The translations under genes were made by a program, and so were the position numbers. Under the pieces are notes generated by a model that saw nothing but the letters and a program-made list of their open reading frames with translations, did not search any database and was not told the DNA's origin. Shown in pieces: positions 8,707-17,014 of a stretch of 64,000 bases of DNA. The stretch spans positions 1 through 64,000 of the forward strand of contig CAKQSB010000006.1 of assembly GCA_934271735.1 (NCBI GenBank). Direction: 5' to 3'. The DNA comes from an uncultured Clostridia bacterium (GTDB taxonomy: Bacteria; Bacillota; Clostridia; Christensenellales; Borkfalkiaceae). The stretch's first letter is position 1; the number at the start of each line of letters is the position of its first letter.

Positions 8707-9078
8707 ATGAAGAAAAAATTATTGGGCACTTGCCCCGTTTGCAGTGAAAAACTTATAGTAAGCGAGCTTTCGTGCAAGTCTTGTGGAACTAAAATTCAGG
8801 GCGAATTCAAGCTCAGCAAATTCGATTATTTAAGCGAAGAATTGCAGAATTTCGCGCTTATTTTCATCAAAAACGCGGGAAATATCAAAGCTGTGGAAAG
8901 CGAAATGAATATTTCTTACCCGACGGTGAAGAAGTATCTCGAAACGCTTATATCGAGTCTCGATTTCGATAAAAAAGTCGTGAGCGCGGTGAAACCGACG
9001 AGGGAAGAAATTCTTAAAATGCTAAAAAGCGGCGAGATAAATTTCGACGAAGCGGAGGAAATGCTTAAACACATCTGA
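8707..9078 (+). CDS. DUF2089-like zinc-ribbon/HTH regulator
   Basis: The 123-residue cytoplasmic protein begins with a zinc ribbon (CPVC at about 9-12 and CKSC at about 23-26). A helix-turn-helix region follows (NISYPTVKKYLETLI), then a helical tail. This is the layout of DUF2089 proteins, which often precede genes for HAAS/DUF4097 proteins, as here. The start at 8707 follows AAAGGA at a somewhat long spacing. A likely role is transcriptional control of itself and the next gene; that role is inferred from the HTH and the neighbour. Confidence 0.82.
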   Translation: MKKKLLGTCPVCSEKLIVSELSCKSCGTKIQGEFKLSKFDYLSEELQNFALIFIKNAGNIKAVESEMNISYPTVKKYLETLISSLDFDKKVVSAVKPTREEILKMLKSGEINFDEAEEMLKHI

Positions 9079-9126
9079 AAAGTCGGAAATATTTAATAAA
9101 AATTTAAAATCAGCGGAGGAACGAAT

Positions 9127-10164
9127 ATGTTCGAGGATTTTTTAAAAGAAATAGAGGAAAAAGCAGAAAAAAAAGGAATAAATGCCGATAAAATCATAGA
9201 AAAATACAAAAGAAGATATGCGCTTGCTTTAGAGGCCGGGTTTACCGAGGAGGAAGCGATAGAAAAATTCGGCAACGCGGAAGATATTATAAACGCGGAA
9301 AGTGGCGACGAAAATAAGTTTGAAAAGCCGAAATTCGACGGCGAAGCAACCGATAATGAGATTTCGGGCAACGATTTTATTATAGAAATCGCGCACGGGT
9401 TCGATTTAACGATTATTTCGGGGAATATGCGCGGCATAAGTTGCGAGACGGACGGCGCGTTCGACGAATATTACGATATAACCGCAACCGAAAAGAGTTT
9501 AAAAGTAAAACCTAAGTCAAATTCCGGAAATATGAAGACCGGCAAGCGTGGCGAACTGACCGTTTACGTCGATAAAAACCTTACGTTTAACAACGTTTTG
9601 CTGTCCTCGGCGGCGGGCGATACGGACGCCTCGGAGTTTTCCGTCAAAACCCGTAATTTCGAAATAAGTTCGGCGGGTTCGGGCGATGTCGATTTCGGAG
9701 AAATCGAAGCGAGCGGAAAAGCCGTTGTAAAAACCGTTTCGGGGGATTTGAATATCGGATATTTAAGCTCGCCATCGGTTAAGCTTTCCACCGTTTCGGG
9801 CGATGCGGATATCGAAGAAGCGGTTGCCGAGTCTCTTAAAATTTCTTCCGTTTCGGGAGATGTGGATATCGAAAAAGCCAAGGCGAAATCGGTTGAAGTA
9901 AGCACCGTTTCGGGCGACGTTGAGATTTCGGGCGACGTGGGGCAGTATAAAGCGTCCTGCGTTTCGGGCAGCGTAATTATCAACGGCTCGGAAGTTTCGG
10001 AAACTGTTTCGGATAAAGTTACCAAATCTCTTTCCAAAGTTTTCGATAAGCTTTACGACGTTGAGAAAATGTCCGAAAAATACGGCAAAGAGTATAGCAA
10101 AAAATACGCCGAATACGACGAATTTGACGGCGACCCTGACGACGATACCGACGATGAAGAATAA
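9127..10164 (+). CDS. HAAS-domain / DUF4097 beta-strand repeat protein
   Basis: Residues about 1-60 form a helical HAAS/DUF1700-like domain (LALEAGFTEEEAIEKFGN). From about 85 to 285 there is a DUF4097-type beta-solenoid, visible as repeated VSGDVDIE-like strands about 18-20 residues apart. A charged tail rich in Lys, Glu and Asp closes the 345-residue protein. No signal peptide or membrane helix is seen. AGGAG lies 7 bases before ATG 9127. It follows the DUF2089 gene by 48 bases and probably shares its promoter. Such pairs have been linked to envelope-stress responses in Firmicutes, but the function here is not established. Confidence 0.8.
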   Translation: MFEDFLKEIEEKAEKKGINADKIIEKYKRRYALALEAGFTEEEAIEKFGNAEDIINAESGDENKFEKPKFDGEATDNEISGNDFIIEIAHGFDLTIISGNMRGISCETDGAFDEYYDITATEKSLKVKPKSNSGNMKTGKRGELTVYVDKNLTFNNVLLSSAAGDTDASEFSVKTRNFEISSAGSGDVDFGEIEASGKAVVKTVSGDLNIGYLSSPSVKLSTVSGDADIEEAVAESLKISSVSGDVDIEKAKAKSVEVSTVSGDVEISGDVGQYKASCVSGSVIINGSEVSETVSDKVTKSLSKVFDKLYDVEKMSEKYGKEYSKKYAEYDEFDGDPDDDTDDEE

Positions 10165-10208
10165 TCAATCCGAAAAAAGCCCGGAGATTTTACATAAAGA
10201 TTAAATAA

Positions 10209-10250
10209 GCCGCCGCGAGGTTGCGGAGAAATCCGAAACCTCGCGGCGGC
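10209..10250. terminator. Strong hairpin between convergent genes
   Basis: GCCGCCGCGAGGTT and AACCTCGCGGCGGC are perfectly complementary 14-base arms around a 14-base loop. There is no good T-run on either strand, so it may slow both converging polymerases or protect 3' ends. Confidence 0.65.
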
Positions 10251-10339
10251 GAGTGCTGGTATGAATTTCATAATATTTCATAACTATAAAATTTGTTCGC
10301 CATATGTGTTTAACGGGTTTTTCAGCTAAAATAGCCGTG

Positions 10340-11782
10340 TCACGAATTGCCGTTCGGGTACGCCGAAGACGGGACGAAAGTAAACGACGGGGCTTTGTCT
10401 ATGACGGAAACGTTCAGCGTTACGTTGATTTTATTTTCGGAAACGTATTTTTCGTTCGGTCTGTTTTCATCGGGTATGAGCTCGTCGGATATTTCCATCG
10501 CTATTTCCGCCGTGATGCCGGTTATCTTGTTGTTTTTGACGATAAGAGAAAATTTTGCGGTTTTGAGCGCGTCGAGAAGTTCTTTTTTCTCTTTTTCAAG
10601 CTCGTTTAAAGCTTTGTCATACGAAAAATCCGGAGTTTCGCTCGTGTTTCCGCCCGAAGCTCCGCCGGTAATCGCGGAAACTTTGATATCTTTGATTTTA
10701 ACGTTCGCGTAGCCGTTTTTCACGTTGGTTTCGAGAACGACTTTCTCGATATATTCTTCGAGAGTGTAATTGCCGGGCGCGGCGAAGGTAATATCGTACC
10801 CCTCGTCGATTTTAAGCGTTATTTTTCCGTCGTCATCTATAATAATATTTTCACGCATATTGTCGGAAGCGTTTGAAAGAACGTCGACAACGTCTTTCGC
10901 GGCGATATTTTTAAGTATCGGCGAGGCGAGCGCTTTAAATTCTTTCGCTTTGAACAATTCTCCTATTGTGAGCGAATCCGAAGATTTTGCAAGAAATTTC
11001 AAGAGATTTGCCGTTTTGTCGAACAAATCGGTATAAGTTTTAACCGCGTCGAAAGTGTAAGTCACGCCCGACTTGTCCTGCTTTTTGGTAATCGACATAT
11101 GCTCGCTCATTCCCTTCACGTATCCGCGGACGATTCTTTCCGAAGCTTCGCTCGAAGGAGACGAGAGCAACGAGGAGAGAAGAGCGTCGATATAGTCACC
11201 GTAACAGGACGAATACGCGTTCACGTCGGGTACATTCCCGCCGAGTGAATTTATGCCGATTTCGCCCGAGCCGCCGGGAAGAAATTTGTCTTTAATATCG
11301 TATAAGTAAACGAGGTCTGTTTTTTCCTTGTCGGCTTGGCATTCCTTTTTAAAATCGGCAAGACTTTTATCGTAACCGAGATAAAATTGTCTGAATAACA
11401 AGCCGTTTCTTACATAATAAGCCTGAGCGAATTTTTCGTTCGTTTCCTTAGCGGCAATGAAAACGTCGGCGTCGAGCATATCGAAATTTTGTGTAGTTTC
11501 GTTGTATTCGATAGCGCCCGAAATCTCGCCGTCAGCGTTGCTCGTGTTTTTCGTCGTCATTCCCGAATATGTGGTCGTTCCGTCAAATTTTAAGGTGAAA
11601 TTGCCGTTTATGTATAAAGCCTGCTCGTCGTACAAATCGGTTACAACAGCCGCGAGAGCGTCGATATCCTCGTTCGAAAGAGGCTCGCCGTCTTTGTCGC
11701 AACCGCCGAAAATCGTTGTCAGTGAGAGAATAAATATCAAAGAACAAACGATAAGTAATGTTTTGAGTTTCACAGTTTTCAT
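10340..11782 (-). CDS. Hypothetical lipoprotein (480 aa)
   Basis: I do not recognise this protein family. The N terminus has a lysine-rich start, a hydrophobic stretch and the lipobox IFGGC near residue 28, so it is probably a membrane-anchored lipoprotein. The mature part is mixed alpha/beta with a Gly/Ser-rich linker (GGASGGNTSE) and a glutamate/lysine-rich helix before a beta-rich C-terminal region. I chose ATG 11782 because AAGGAGG lies 8 bases upstream and the signal peptide starts there; the longer frame to 11857 has no support. It is a single gene with its own consensus promoter and an overlapping palindrome. Confidence 0.78.
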   Translation of the reverse strand: MKTVKLKTLLIVCSLIFILSLTTIFGGCDKDGEPLSNEDIDALAAVVTDLYDEQALYINGNFTLKFDGTTTYSGMTTKNTSNADGEISGAIEYNETTQNFDMLDADVFIAAKETNEKFAQAYYVRNGLLFRQFYLGYDKSLADFKKECQADKEKTDLVYLYDIKDKFLPGGSGEIGINSLGGNVPDVNAYSSCYGDYIDALLSSLLSSPSSEASERIVRGYVKGMSEHMSITKKQDKSGVTYTFDAVKTYTDLFDKTANLLKFLAKSSDSLTIGELFKAKEFKALASPILKNIAAKDVVDVLSNASDNMRENIIIDDDGKITLKIDEGYDITFAAPGNYTLEEYIEKVVLETNVKNGYANVKIKDIKVSAITGGASGGNTSETPDFSYDKALNELEKEKKELLDALKTAKFSLIVKNNKITGITAEIAMEISDELIPDENRPNEKYVSENKINVTLNVSVIDKAPSFTFVPSSAYPNGNS

Positions 11783-11795
11783 ATTTTGCCTCCTT

Positions 11796-11825
11796 ATCGA
11801 TAATGTATCGAATACACTTATCGAT
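11796..11825. promoter_or_regulatory. Palindromic candidate operator
   Basis: ATCGATAATGTAT and ATACACTTATCGAT form a nearly perfect dyad (one mismatch) centred on TCGA. It lies between the -10 box (11829-11834) and the ribosome site of the lipoprotein gene, where a bound repressor would block transcription. The cognate regulator is unknown. Confidence 0.5.
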
Positions 11826-11828
11826 TTC

Positions 11829-11857
11829 ATTATATGCGAGCGGTTTCTTTTTGTCAA
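11829..11857 (-). promoter_or_regulatory. Consensus promoter of the lipoprotein gene
   Basis: On the minus strand TTGACA (11852-11857) and TATAAT (11829-11834) are 17 bp apart. Confidence 0.88.
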
Positions 11858-12037
11858 GAGGTAAAATCGTTTTTTTATCGGGCGTGGCGATTTTTAAATT
11901 TTTTTGGACGAGGCGGTCGTTTTTGTGGGATACGGGCGGACGGCGGTTTTGGAGCGGGAAGTCCCGGCTAAAACGGGAACTAATAGCAAGTATAAACAAA
12001 TCGATAACGTAAAATCGTATAAAAAGTTCATTATCTT

Positions 12038-12066
12038 TTGTAAAAAAAGCAAATTTATGCTATTAT
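12038..12066 (+). promoter_or_regulatory. Promoter for tldD-tldE
   Basis: TTGTAA (12038-12043) and TATTAT (12061-12066) are 17 bp apart. The roughly 80-base leader contains a small CCTCGG/CCGAGG hairpin ending next to the ribosome site. The rest of 11860-12037 holds nothing I can name. Confidence 0.6.
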
Positions 12067-12151
12067 ATAGGAGAATAAAAACGTCGTGTTTTTGCGGCGG
12101 AAATCCTCGGATAAATTTTCTTTGCAGGGTTGACCGAGGAAAGGAGAATAT

Positions 12152-13492
12152 ATGGAAATAAAATTCAGAAACGATCTTTACGCCGACGTAAGAATCGAGC
12201 GAAGATTTACCACGGAAGTGTCTTTTCTGAACGGCGACGTCAAACAGATGACCGAACTCGACGCGGAAAAAGCTTTCCTGCGCGTTTTCGACGGGGATAT
12301 GTGGTATTATTCTTCGACTACCGACGTCGGCGAATTACAGAAAGAACTTGACGAACTTTATTCGTTCGCAAAGCCGAATCCGAACATTTTTTCTCACCCT
12401 GTAGTGAAGAAATTTCAAGTCAATAAAGATAAAAAAATGCGTTTTGCGGGGACTTCCGTCGCGAACGTTCCTCTGAGTGAGAAAACAAAGCTCATAACCG
12501 ATGTTTTGCCTATGCTTACAAGTCCGCACGCTTCCGTCGTTTCTGCGGCGTATATAGACAGGTATTCGCATTTCAGATTTTATTCGGCTTTGGGCGCGGA
12601 TATAGAATACGATTATCAGACATGCGGTTACAGTCTTTCCGTAAAGCTTGCCGACGGCGATAATAATTTCTCGAATTCTTTTTCGGATTGCAAAACTTCG
12701 TTCAAAGATCTTGCCGTGGATAAGGCTAAACTTAAAGAATTTCTCGACGAAAACGAGAATTTCCTTCTTCACGCCAAAAAGCTCGAAGCGCCCGGGGTTT
12801 ATCCGGTCATTTTATCGCCGCTTGCGACGGGTATTTTCGCTCACGAGTCTTTCGGACACAAGAGCGAAGCCGATTTTATGCTCGGCGACGAGACTATGAA
12901 AAAGGAATGGGCGATAGGAAAGAAAGTCGGAAGCGATATTTTGTCGATTGTGGACGGCGGTTCGCACGACGGGTCGGGTTACGTTCCTTACGACGACGAA
13001 GGCACGAAATGCACCGAAACCTATCTTATAAAGGACGGCGTTTTAACGGGCAGACTTCACAGCGCGACGACCGCCGCGGAGCTTAACGAAGAACTTACGG
13101 GCAACGCGAGAGCGGTGAATTGCGACTTCGAACCCATCGTAAGAATGACTACGACTTTCGTAAAAGAGGGAAAAGAGACTTTCGACGAGCTTGTAAAAGG
13201 CATAAAACACGGTTTTTTCATTAAAGACGTAAGTCACGGCTCGGGTATGAGTACGTTCACGATCGCACCGACGATATGTTACGAGATAAAGGACGGAAAG
13301 ATAGGAGATCCCGTGAAAATCGCGGTTATAACGGGCGACGTTTTCAAAACGCTTTCGCTTGTGGACGGACTTAGCGATAAATGCGAACTTATGTCGTTCG
13401 TTACGGGCGGCTGCGGAAAAATGGAACAATACCCTCTCCCCGTAGGCTTTGGCGGACCTTATATGAGAATAAAGGAAATGGGAGTGCAGTAA
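12152..13492 (+). CDS. tldD: TldD-family metalloprotease subunit
   Basis: TldD is the zinc-bearing subunit of the TldD/TldE heterodimeric protease, which threads and degrades unfolded peptides. In E. coli it matures microcin B17 and removes CcdA. The 446-residue protein has the metal motif HESFGH at residues 231-236, matching the HExxxH signature. It also has the conserved C-terminal region SFVTGGCGKMEQYPLPVGFGGP. ATG 12152 has AAAGGAG 7 bases upstream. tldE starts 2 bases after its stop. No peptide cluster is directly adjacent, but two small peptide genes occur at 34.6 kb. Confidence 0.93.
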   Translation: MEIKFRNDLYADVRIERRFTTEVSFLNGDVKQMTELDAEKAFLRVFDGDMWYYSSTTDVGELQKELDELYSFAKPNPNIFSHPVVKKFQVNKDKKMRFAGTSVANVPLSEKTKLITDVLPMLTSPHASVVSAAYIDRYSHFRFYSALGADIEYDYQTCGYSLSVKLADGDNNFSNSFSDCKTSFKDLAVDKAKLKEFLDENENFLLHAKKLEAPGVYPVILSPLATGIFAHESFGHKSEADFMLGDETMKKEWAIGKKVGSDILSIVDGGSHDGSGYVPYDDEGTKCTETYLIKDGVLTGRLHSATTAAELNEELTGNARAVNCDFEPIVRMTTTFVKEGKETFDELVKGIKHGFFIKDVSHGSGMSTFTIAPTICYEIKDGKIGDPVKIAVITGDVFKTLSLVDGLSDKCELMSFVTGGCGKMEQYPLPVGFGGPYMRIKEMGVQ

Positions 13493-13493
13493 T

Positions 13494-14729
13494 ATGAGAA
13501 CGGAATTACTTAAAAAGAAAACCAGGAGCGCGTGCGCGAACGTTACGGGCGGCGCGGTCGATTCGTTAAGGCTCAAAACCGAAACTTCCACGACGGTAAG
13601 GGTCTACGATAACGGGTTTATAGGTATCGCGGGTAAGATAGGCGACGCGGACGAAGAGGCTTTGAAAAAAGAGGCGGTAAAGAATATCGAGAGGAAAATT
13701 CCTTACCCCGATTTACCAGATAAACCCCTCTATAAGTCGATTAACGTTAAAAAAGATATAGTAAGCGACGAGAAATTTCTGCCGTATGTAAAGGATTTGT
13801 TCAAACGCGTGGCAGATGAAAATCCCGCGTTTATAATTAACGGAAAAGCATATCTTAACGAGATGGAATCAGCCTATTCGAGCGGTATGGGGCGTGACCT
13901 TTCTTATAAGGGAAACAGCATTGAACTTGACGTTATTTTCAAAGATAAATCTTCCGCGAATATTATGGACGGAAGCTTTTCTGCCGAGGACGATAAACTT
14001 ATCGGAGACGATTTCGCCGAGGACGTCAAAACCAAGCTCGACGCTTATTTAAAGCAAGTTCCGCACGTCGACGGGGATAAAATGCCGGTTATTATGAGCG
14101 GCGCGTACTTCACTTTCATTATTCAGCATTTCATTGCCGACGTTTATTGCAACGGGGTTTCGCTTCTGAACGGCAAGCTGAAAACCAAGGTGTTCCACGA
14201 TAAGTTCAGCGCGCTTATAAACCTCGATCCCGAGAAGAGAATAGGCATAGAATTCTTCGATACGGAAGGCGTCGCGTTCGACGATTATAAATCGTATATC
14301 GTCAAAAACGGCGTTATGGAAAAACTTTTTACGACCAAATTTACCGCTCAAAAATACGGTGTGGAAAACCTCGGCAGCGCGTATGCCGATTATGCGGACG
14401 CGCCCGGTCTGTCGGGTCGCGGCTTTGCGATCGAGAGAACGGCGGAAAACCTCGAAGATATTTTAAAGGGTAGAGAAGCTATTTTTCTCGACGTTTCGTC
14501 CGGCGGAGATATGACCCCGGACGGGAATATGAGCCTTCCGAGCCAGCTCTCGTTTTTATATCGCGACGGAAAACTTGTCGGCAGGCTTCCCGAATTTGCG
14601 CTTTGCGGCAACGTTTTCGACGTTTACGGCAAAAATTATCTCGGCGCGTGTTCTTTGGGTTCGCTTTTCAAAACGGCGGAAAGAGAAACGGTCGTGGTTG
14701 CGGAAATGAACGTGGTAAACAAAAAATAA
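13494..14729 (+). CDS. tldE: TldE/PmbA-family protease subunit
   Basis: This is the non-catalytic partner of TldD, lacking the HExxxH motif as expected. The 411-residue length and features such as GRGFAIERTAENLEDIL and the C-terminal GNVFDVYGKNYLGACSLG fit the PmbA/TldE family. It is adjacent to and co-directional with tldD, so the two probably form one operon. The coding sequence contains an exact copy of the recurrent 13-bp word at 13731-13743, where it encodes YKSI. A terminator follows. Confidence 0.9.
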   Translation: MRTELLKKKTRSACANVTGGAVDSLRLKTETSTTVRVYDNGFIGIAGKIGDADEEALKKEAVKNIERKIPYPDLPDKPLYKSINVKKDIVSDEKFLPYVKDLFKRVADENPAFIINGKAYLNEMESAYSSGMGRDLSYKGNSIELDVIFKDKSSANIMDGSFSAEDDKLIGDDFAEDVKTKLDAYLKQVPHVDGDKMPVIMSGAYFTFIIQHFIADVYCNGVSLLNGKLKTKVFHDKFSALINLDPEKRIGIEFFDTEGVAFDDYKSYIVKNGVMEKLFTTKFTAQKYGVENLGSAYADYADAPGLSGRGFAIERTAENLEDILKGREAIFLDVSSGGDMTPDGNMSLPSQLSFLYRDGKLVGRLPEFALCGNVFDVYGKNYLGACSLGSLFKTAERETVVVAEMNVVNKK

Positions 14730-14736
14730 AGAAATA

Positions 14737-14779
14737 AAAAGCTCCGACAGGTCGCCGCTTGTACCCGTCGGAGCTTTTT
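14737..14779 (+). terminator. Terminator after tldE
   Basis: AAGCTCCGAC and GTCGGAGCTT pair, followed by TTTTTA. Confidence 0.88.
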
Positions 14780-14789
14780 ATGTGTTTTG

Positions 14790-14820
14790 AAAAATTTCCC
14801 CGTCGTTTCGTCGGGGAAAA
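14790..14820 (-). terminator. Terminator of the oadB-oadG-like operon
   Basis: On the minus strand TTCCCCGACG pairs with CGACGGGGAA around a tri-A loop, followed by ATTTTTC. It lies 16 bases beyond the small subunit gene. Confidence 0.8.
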
Positions 14821-14835
14821 GAAGTTCAATAAAAA

Positions 14836-15045
14836 CTATTCGTTTTCTTCCGTGGTTTTCTCGTTATTTTCTTTAATTTCCTTTTTCTCGGCGGTTTTTT
14901 TGGATATCGCCTGCATAATGTAGGTGACTATTATTACTATTCCCACAACGGCAACGATCGCGAGCATGCCTTTCCATAAAATCTCGAGCGATTTGTTTAA
15001 GTCTTCGGTGTTTATCGCGAGCAACAAATTCAATAAATCAAACAT
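14836..15045 (-). CDS. Small OadG-like membrane subunit
   Basis: The 69-residue protein has one transmembrane helix (GMLAIVAVVGIVIIVTYIMQ) followed by a highly charged Lys/Glu tail. This is the form of gamma subunits of sodium-translocating decarboxylases. I placed the start at ATG 15045 because GGGAGG lies 9 bases upstream; an in-frame ATG at 15075 sits inside the end of the upstream spacer without a ribosome site. It follows the beta subunit by 19 bases. Assignment rests on size, topology and neighbour, since gamma subunits are poorly conserved. Confidence 0.7.
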   Translation of the reverse strand: MFDLLNLLLAINTEDLNKSLEILWKGMLAIVAVVGIVIIVTYIMQAISKKTAEKKEIKENNEKTTEENE

Positions 15046-15064
15046 TTCAGTGTACCTCCCGTTA

Positions 15065-16180
15065 TTAAAGGACAAGCCCTATTATAAGCCCGCCGACAAC
15101 AGCCGAAGCGATTTGTCCCGAAACGTTCGCGCCCACGGCGTGCATAAGAAGATAGTTGGACGGATCCTCTTTAAGCCCCATTTTATGAATAACTCTCGCG
15201 GACATAGGGAACGCCGAAATTCCCGCCGCGCCTATCATCGGGTTGATTTTTTCTTTGCAGAAAATATTCATTATCTTCGCGCAGAGAACGCCGCCTACCG
15301 TGTCGAAAACGAAAGCGAAAAGTCCGAGACCCATTATCATAAGCGTCTGAAGATTTAAAAACTTGTCGGCTTGCATCTGGAAAGCGATCGTTATTCCGAG
15401 AAGAAGCGTGATAAGGTTGCAAAGCGAGTTTTTCGCGGTATCCGCAAGGTTTCCCAAAACCCCGCATTCGTTCAGGAGATTTCCGAACATCAGAAATCCG
15501 ATAAGAGCAAGACTTTTGGGCGCGATAAGTCCCGAAACGAGCGTTACGACGATAGGGAACAGAATTTTAACGGTTTTGCTTACCTTTTTGCCTTTGTATT
15601 CCATTCTGATCAGGCGTTCTTTTTTCGTCGTTATAAGTCTGATAACGGCGGGCTGAATAATCGGTACGAGCGCCATATAGGAATATGCCACGACCATAAT
15701 AGGTCCTACGTAATTGCTCGAAAGCTTTATCGCGACGAGTATCGAAGTCGGTCCGTCCGCCGCTCCGATAATGCCGATCGACGCGGCGTCCTTAAGCGGG
15801 AAGCCGAGAAGAGTTGCGACGATTATCGTGAGGAAAATTCCGAGCTGCGCGAAAGCGCCCAAAATCATAAGTTTGGGGTTGACGATAAGCGGCTCGAAAT
15901 CTATCATCGCGCCGATACCGATAAACAAAAGTATCGGCAACGCTTCCGAAGCCTCGATACCAACGTTAAAGAGCCATTCGATAATCCCCGTCGAATTCCC
16001 GTCCGCGCCGATTACGTTGGACAGAGGAATGTTTACGAGAATCGCGCCGAAGCCGATCGGCAACAAAAGCGCGGGTTCCATATCCTTTTTTATCGCGAGA
16101 TAAATGAGGATTCCGCCGATTATCCACATAACGACGTGTTTCCAGGTGACCGCGGCTATCGCTTCATACAAAAATTCCAT
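15065..16180 (-). CDS. Sodium-translocating decarboxylase beta subunit (OadB type)
   Basis: This polytopic membrane subunit couples decarboxylation of an acyl-biotin carrier to Na+ export. The 371-residue protein has about nine to ten hydrophobic segments. It carries the family motif GAADGPTSILVA with the conserved, functionally critical Asp, and a C-terminal SAFPMSARVIHKMG region. ATG 16180 has AAGGAG 8 bases upstream. It is followed by a gamma-like gene, but no carboxyltransferase alpha subunit or biotin carrier lies in the window, so the substrate (oxaloacetate, methylmalonyl-CoA or glutaconyl-CoA) cannot be assigned. Expression appears to be controlled by the riboswitch-like leader at 16254-16383. 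Confidence 0.92.
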   Translation of the reverse strand: MEFLYEAIAAVTWKHVVMWIIGGILIYLAIKKDMEPALLLPIGFGAILVNIPLSNVIGADGNSTGIIEWLFNVGIEASEALPILLFIGIGAMIDFEPLIVNPKLMILGAFAQLGIFLTIIVATLLGFPLKDAASIGIIGAADGPTSILVAIKLSSNYVGPIMVVAYSYMALVPIIQPAVIRLITTKKERLIRMEYKGKKVSKTVKILFPIVVTLVSGLIAPKSLALIGFLMFGNLLNECGVLGNLADTAKNSLCNLITLLLGITIAFQMQADKFLNLQTLMIMGLGLFAFVFDTVGGVLCAKIMNIFCKEKINPMIGAAGISAFPMSARVIHKMGLKEDPSNYLLMHAVGANVSGQIASAVVGGLIIGLVL

Positions 16181-16253
16181 ACATATCTCCTTTATTTTTG
16201 CCTTTGTATTGAAGAAGTAGTCGTTTTTGCCGTAAAAAAATCAAACCGATGAT

Positions 16254-16383
16254 AAAAAAAGACCATACCGAGAAAATCGGTATGGTCTTGTCATTTAAAA
16301 TTAAACCGGGGCAGGAATTTAAGTTTCGCCCGTGTTAGCGATTTAATTGCGGAATTTTCCGCCGACTACTCCCCATAGAAAGC
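16254..16383 (-). promoter_or_regulatory. yybP-ykoY-like riboswitch with terminator, upstream of oadB
   Basis: The minus-strand leader begins near 16383. The segment at 16364-16378 reads CTATGGGGAGTAGTC and that at 16281-16292 reads GACAAGACCATA. TATGG pairs with CCATA and GTC with GAC, leaving an internal loop GGAGTA/AAGA, which matches the P1/L1 signature of yybP-ykoY manganese riboswitches. Two further hairpins (GCGGAA/TTCCGC and GGGC/GCCC) lie between. The 3' strand of P1 is also the 5' arm of a perfect terminator (16254-16289: AAGACCATACCGA with TCGGTATGGTCTT, then seven T). P1 and the terminator are therefore mutually exclusive, predicting ligand-dependent ON control. The usual CAACATAC loop is not intact (TAACAC), so the ligand is uncertain. 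Confidence 0.7.
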
Positions 16384-16389
16384 TTTTTT

Positions 16390-16419
16390 ATTTTAACATA
16401 TCGTTTTTTTTGTTGTCAA
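16390..16419 (-). promoter_or_regulatory. Promoter of the riboswitch-oadB transcript
   Basis: TTGACA (16414-16419) and TAAAAT (16390-16395) on the minus strand are 18 bp apart. It is divergent from, and about 30 bp away from, the promoter at 16450. Confidence 0.8.
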
Positions 16420-16449
16420 GCGAAATTCAATTTTTCGAAAAATTTTTAG

Positions 16450-16477
16450 TTGACAAATTCGCGTTTCGGGATATAAT
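16450..16477 (+). promoter_or_regulatory. Promoter of the 119-aa gene
   Basis: TTGACA (16450-16455) and TATAAT (16472-16477) are 16 bp apart. Confidence 0.85.
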
Positions 16478-16546
16478 AAGGATAGGACTTCGGGTAAGCC
16501 CGGTAAGATTACAACTTCGGTTGCGCCCGAACGGGAGGTAAATAAA

Positions 16547-16906
16547 ATGGATAAAAAGACTTTGGATTACGTTATAGAACAAACCGACGCGCTCATAGCT
16601 TCGCCCACATGCTGCAAAGAAGCCCGCGAAGCCGCCGAAAAATGGCTTAAAGCCGTCGGAACTGCAAACGAAAAGGAAGAAACCGTAAAATATATTAAAG
16701 AACTCGAAGAAGATATCGAGGGAATCGACGAACTTATAGAATTCGCATCTTCGCCCCTCGCCGTAAAACTTTTCGGAGAAGAGAAAGCGAAAAGCTTTTC
16801 GGCTCACGCCGAGGATCTTAAGAAAAGCGGCGCGAAGTATTGCGATTGCCCCGCTTGCGTTGCCTGCGCGAATATCTTAGAGCATAAAAAAGAGCTTTTG
16901 GGCTAA
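16547..16906 (+). CDS. Small cysteine-motif protein, conserved in gut Clostridia
   Basis: The 119-residue soluble protein is mostly helical. It has a cysteine pair near the N terminus (SPTCCKEA) and a C-terminal CDCPACVAC cluster, suggesting metal or Fe-S binding. I recall close relatives in gut Firmicutes carrying the misleading label of heat-shock protein 90, without experimental support. ATG 16547 has GGGAGG upstream and a consensus promoter. It is a single gene bounded by terminators. Function unknown. Confidence 0.8.
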   Translation: MDKKTLDYVIEQTDALIASPTCCKEAREAAEKWLKAVGTANEKEETVKYIKELEEDIEGIDELIEFASSPLAVKLFGEEKAKSFSAHAEDLKKSGAKYCDCPACVACANILEHKKELLG

Positions 16907-16917
16907 GCCTTGCGTAA

Positions 16918-17002
16918 ACGGAAATAAGCCGATAATCGGCTTATAGCTCGATTTTTACATTTTAATCAACAAAAAACGCGTGGTTTTTTCCACGCGTTTT
17001 TA
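16918..17002. terminator. Tandem hairpins between convergent genes
   Basis: The first hairpin is a perfect palindrome, AAGCCGATAATCGGCTT (16925-16941). The second (16970-17002) is AAAAACGCGTGG paired with CCACGCGTTTTT, a classic bidirectional terminator with A/T-runs on both sides. Confidence 0.85.
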
Positions 17003-17014
17003 TATGTAATGGTT

